A DNA stretch of 17,209 bases. It comes from Methanobacteriota archaeon (GTDB taxonomy: Archaea; Methanobacteriota; Methanobacteria; Methanobacteriales; Methanobacteriaceae). A program made the translations under genes and the position numbers. Every line of letters starts with the position of its first letter. Within the stretch, counting starts at the first letter, position 1. The stretch covers positions 1 through 17,209 of the forward strand of contig JAEYSH010000048.1 in NCBI GenBank assembly GCA_023434825.1, read 5' to 3'. The notes beneath the pieces are model-generated. The model was not told the DNA's origin. It ran no database searches and worked only from the letters and a program-made list of their open reading frames with translations. This document shows positions 14,881 to 17,209 of the stretch, piece after piece.

Positions 14881-15178
14881 TTGTTTCCCTCCTAAGTATT
14901 TCTTTTTGTTCTTTTTTGCTTAAATCAGTTAAAATTTTCATTATTTTTTTGAGGCAGTTTTCATCAATATCTTTCTGCTCTGCTATTCTTTTTGTTTTAT
15001 CTTGAATATAATCTTCTCTCTTTTTGTCTTCTATATCCATGCCCAACACTAATTTTGCATTTAAAATGTTCTCAGCAAGGGATGTTCTTTCTATTATGAG
15101 AGATATGATTTCTTCATCAATTCCGTCAATTTTTTCTCTGGATTCATGAAGAATATTTAAAGCTTCTGCCTTATCCAC
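14873..15178 (-). CDS. Chorismate mutase, AroQ class
   Basis: All-helical cytosolic enzyme of 101 residues that rearranges chorismate to prephenate on the way to phenylalanine and tyrosine. By comparison with E. coli AroQ, the active-site set is complete: R14 (SREKI), R31 (ERTSLA), K42 (NAKLVLG), D51 and R54 (DKKRED), S87 and Q91 (SKKEQ). It is a stand-alone domain with no fused prephenate dehydratase or dehydrogenase. I chose the GTG at 15178 because AAGGTGA ends four bases before it. A TTG at 15205 in the same frame has no ribosome binding site and would add nine residues. The stop codon overlaps the rps17e start, so the two are translationally coupled. Confidence 0.93.
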   Translation of the reverse strand: MDKAEALNILHESREKIDGIDEEIISLIIERTSLAENILNAKLVLGMDIEDKKREDYIQDKTKRIAEQKDIDENCLKKIMKILTDLSKKEQKEILRRETNG

Positions 15179-15211
15179 TATTTCACCTTCTAATATAAAA
15201 AGCAAGGATAA

Positions 15212-16078
15212 TCACAGTATAATTTCCTTTGTACCTTTATTATCAACTTCAACATGCATTACATCGCCTTCATATTGACTGAATGCATTTAAAACAGCAT
15301 CTAAAGATTCATCATCTGTAATCGCTACAAATGAAGGCCCTGTACCTGATAATCCAGCTGCGATTGCACCTGCACTCAAGGCATCAAGGGCAATATTAGG
15401 ATTAAATTCAAGAGCTGCACAATATAAAAGTCCATTCAAAGTTAGTGCTTTATAAATGTCTCCTTCTAAAGCTTCATGGAATGCAAGTTTGACATAAGGA
15501 GAAAGAAGTTTCATTCTACCTATATCTGATTGTGCAGTTATAGATTTTTTATCCGGCATATATATTAATATGTTTTGTTTTTGCATGTCCTTTTTCTTTA
15601 AAATTTCTCTTTTCATATTGTCAGTTATGGTTAAACCACCGAAAAATGAAGCACTTGCATCGTCAAATGCACCAGTTATAGTAACTCCAGCCTCAAGTGA
15701 AGCGTCAATTGCCATATTAAGTACTTCAAAGTTATCAATTTTATATTCAGGAAAATATTCTTTAGATATAGCCAATATAGTTGCCAGAGTAACAGCATTT
15801 GATGTTGCACTGCTGCTTGAAAGGCCAGATGCAACTGGAAGATCAGAATATGTTCTAACTTTGACCCCGGTATCTACATCAAATTTATCAAGCACTCTTT
15901 TAACACATAATTCCATTAAAGTTGTGTCTACATCTTTATCTGACTTACATATTATTTTAGATGATTTTAATTCAACCTCTGCAGTTACATAACGCCCAAT
16001 ACCAAATGCAGATCCACATCCTGTAGCTATTGCATTAATAACTGTTGCAGAGCCGGGTGATTTAACAACTGTTTTCAA
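15212..16078 (-). CDS. aroK: Shikimate kinase, archaeal GHMP type
   Basis: Cytosolic kinase of 288 residues that phosphorylates shikimate at the 3-position. It belongs to the GHMP kinase superfamily used by archaea, unrelated to the P-loop bacterial AroK. The N-terminus has KSPGSATVINAIATG, with FGIG just after it. The ATP-binding GHMP motif is PVASGLSSSSATSNA (about residues 81-95), and the C-terminal glycine-rich motif is AGLSGTGPSFVAI (about 244-256). I chose the TTG at 16078, five bases after AAGGTGA. The in-frame GTG at 16087 lies inside that ribosome binding site. It is the first gene of the biosynthetic operon and is followed closely by chorismate mutase. A TATA box lies at about 16131-16143. 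Confidence 0.94.
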   Translation of the reverse strand: MKTVVKSPGSATVINAIATGCGSAFGIGRYVTAEVELKSSKIICKSDKDVDTTLMELCVKRVLDKFDVDTGVKVRTYSDLPVASGLSSSSATSNAVTLATILAISKEYFPEYKIDNFEVLNMAIDASLEAGVTITGAFDDASASFFGGLTITDNMKREILKKKDMQKQNILIYMPDKKSITAQSDIGRMKLLSPYVKLAFHEALEGDIYKALTLNGLLYCAALEFNPNIALDALSAGAIAAGLSGTGPSFVAITDDESLDAVLNAFSQYEGDVMHVEVDNKGTKEIIL

Positions 16079-16130
16079 ATAGTTCACCTTAAATTGTATA
16101 GTGTTTTAAAAAGATTTATTTTTTTTATCA

Positions 16131-16143
16131 TCTTATTTATAAT
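16131..16143 (-). promoter_or_regulatory. Candidate TATA box of the biosynthetic operon
   Basis: The coding strand reads ATTATAAATAAGA about 55 bases before the aroK start. The start site would fall near 16110. It is the best candidate in the 234-base gap before aroK. Confidence 0.4.
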
Positions 16144-16261
16144 GATAAAAAGATCAATATTATTTTAATATTCAGTTATATTTATGTAAATGCCACTTAA
16201 AATAGCTTTTTTATTAGTTTGATTTAATTTTATAAATATTTTTGGAAAATATTAAAAAATA

Positions 16262-16273
16262 TTAAAAAAATTT
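16262..16273 (-). terminator. T-rich terminator after the MFS gene
   Basis: A run of seven T on the coding strand about 40 bases after the MFS stop, followed by further TTTTT tracts towards 16250, probably ends the transporter transcript. Confidence 0.4.
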
Positions 16274-16312
16274 TATATTTCAAAATAAATTTTATATGAC
16301 CCGTTTAAATAA

Positions 16313-17209
16313 CTAATTTCTAGCTAATGATGCAAATATCGCTATAAATCCCAGTATTGCAGATATAGTGAAAGCTGTATTTATGCTTTGAAGTAATTGT
16401 GGATAATTTCCAGGATTAAATTGAACTGCACCTACATATATGGAAAATATTACCAGAACCATTCCCATACTGAGTGTTTGGCCTACAATTCTCATTGTGC
16501 TTATTGTTGCTGATGCAACTCCAAAATATCTTTTTTTAACAGAATTCATCACTGCATGTGTATTTGGTGTAGAAAAGATACCCGCCCCGATACCAAGTAA
16601 AACAAGACTGAAGAGAATGACATAAATACTGGTTTCTGCACTTAAAAATGAGAAAATAATTAGACCTACTGTTGTAATTGTCATCCCAATTGAGGCTAAG
16701 ATTCTTGATTCATATTTATCTGAAAGTCTTCCAGAAACTGGTGACATAAGAGCCATAACAAGTGTTTGGGTCGCAAGAACAAGCCCTGCTCCACGAGGAT
16801 CTAATCCTTTAATGTACTGCAAATAAAGACTTAACAAAAATACAACTGCAAATGTACCTGTAAAACTTATAAGAGCTGCTAAATTAGAAAAAGCAAATTT
16901 CCTGTTTTCAAAAAATAATTTCATCTCTAATACTGGGTGTTCGACCCTTAATTCCCATAATACAAATCCTATAACTCCAATAATACCTATAATAAGCATT
17001 ATTTTTCCATTTAAACTTGTTATTTCTGAAAATCCAACTAAAACCAGAAGAAGCGAAATAGCATAAAGGAAAGATCCAGTTAAATCCAGTTTTTCTCCCT
17101 TGCATTCTGCCCATTCCAATCCCCTAAGCTTAGTAATGACTAGAATAGTTACCAAAACACCTAAGGGAGCTATTAAATAAAATATACTCCTCCAACCAAA
17201 ATACTGGGT
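16313..17209 (-). CDS. MFS transporter, DHA2/EmrB-QacA type, C-terminal part
   Basis: Partial integral membrane protein: the frame is open to the right edge, so 298 C-terminal residues are seen and the start lies outside. The visible part opens with TQYFGWRSIFYLIAPLGVLV, matching the GWR-x-IF-x-N-x-P-x-G block before TM6 of 14-helix drug:H+ antiporters (DHA2 family). It continues with about eight further hydrophobic segments, including PVSGRLSDKYESR, an A-like cytoplasmic loop motif of the major facilitator superfamily, in the second half. GIGAGIFSTPNTHAVM, VASATISTMRIVGQTLSMG and a final helix then follow. This pattern is usual in proton-driven multidrug exporters; the substrate cannot be told. 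The gene ends 235 bases before aroK and is probably a separate unit. Confidence 0.9.
   Translation of the reverse strand, partial: TQYFGWRSIFYLIAPLGVLVTILVITKLRGLEWAECKGEKLDLTGSFLYAISLLLVLVGFSEITSLNGKIMLIIGIIGVIGFVLWELRVEHPVLEMKLFFENRKFAFSNLAALISFTGTFAVVFLLSLYLQYIKGLDPRGAGLVLATQTLVMALMSPVSGRLSDKYESRILASIGMTITTVGLIIFSFLSAETSIYVILFSLVLLGIGAGIFSTPNTHAVMNSVKKRYFGVASATISTMRIVGQTLSMGMVLVIFSIYVGAVQFNPGNYPQLLQSINTAFTISAILGFIAIFASLARN

Overview
This window looks like chromosome of a pseudomurein-walled methanogen close to Methanobacterium (order Methanobacteriales). The evidence is the AT-rich DNA, archaeal TATA boxes, GGTGA/GGAGG ribosome binding sites, the archaeal/eukaryotic ribosomal protein S17e, the archaeal GHMP-type shikimate kinase, and the gene order aroK - chorismate mutase - rps17e - lysC - dapA - dapB - asd. 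This placement rests on gene content only. Every gene I accept is on the minus strand, so the window is transcribed from high to low coordinates.

Right part (about 9.36-17.2 kb). The C-terminal part of a drug-efflux-type MFS transporter runs off the right edge. A long biosynthetic operon follows: shikimate kinase, AroQ-class chorismate mutase, S17e, aspartate kinase, DapA, DapB, a PLD/OB-fold protein, and aspartate-semialdehyde dehydrogenase. The enzymes make lysine, threonine and methionine precursors. In methanogens aspartate semialdehyde is also a precursor of the aromatic ring, which gives the aromatic genes a reason to sit here. The PLD/OB-fold gene has no obvious place in the pathway.

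Middle part (about 2.5-9.3 kb). This is the most novel region. Three tandem copies of a two-gene module each encode (i) a small secreted, Asn-rich beta-type protein (S) and (ii) a ~300-residue secreted two-domain beta-sandwich protein (P) with one C-terminal membrane helix and a short basic tail. A fourth, orphan S gene precedes a decayed response-regulator receiver gene. I read these as three units: A (8998 to 8132), B (7711 to 4576) and C (4113 to 2529). The leaders of all three units carry inverted repeats of the form GTGA-N6-TCAC, and units B and C also carry longer GTGAAT...ATTCA repeats at the core promoter. I infer a co-regulated cell-surface system. It resembles in layout the WxL / DUF916-DUF3324 surface clusters of Gram-positive bacteria, but I cannot show homology.

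Left part (1-2.5 kb). This holds a PAP2-type lipid phosphatase, a coiled-coil protein with a probable winged-helix C-terminus, and a DUF4013-like multi-spanning membrane protein, plus a 373-bp gap with a small GC-richer island that may be a gene remnant or a structured RNA. I saw no tRNA, rRNA, CRISPR array or insertion sequence.
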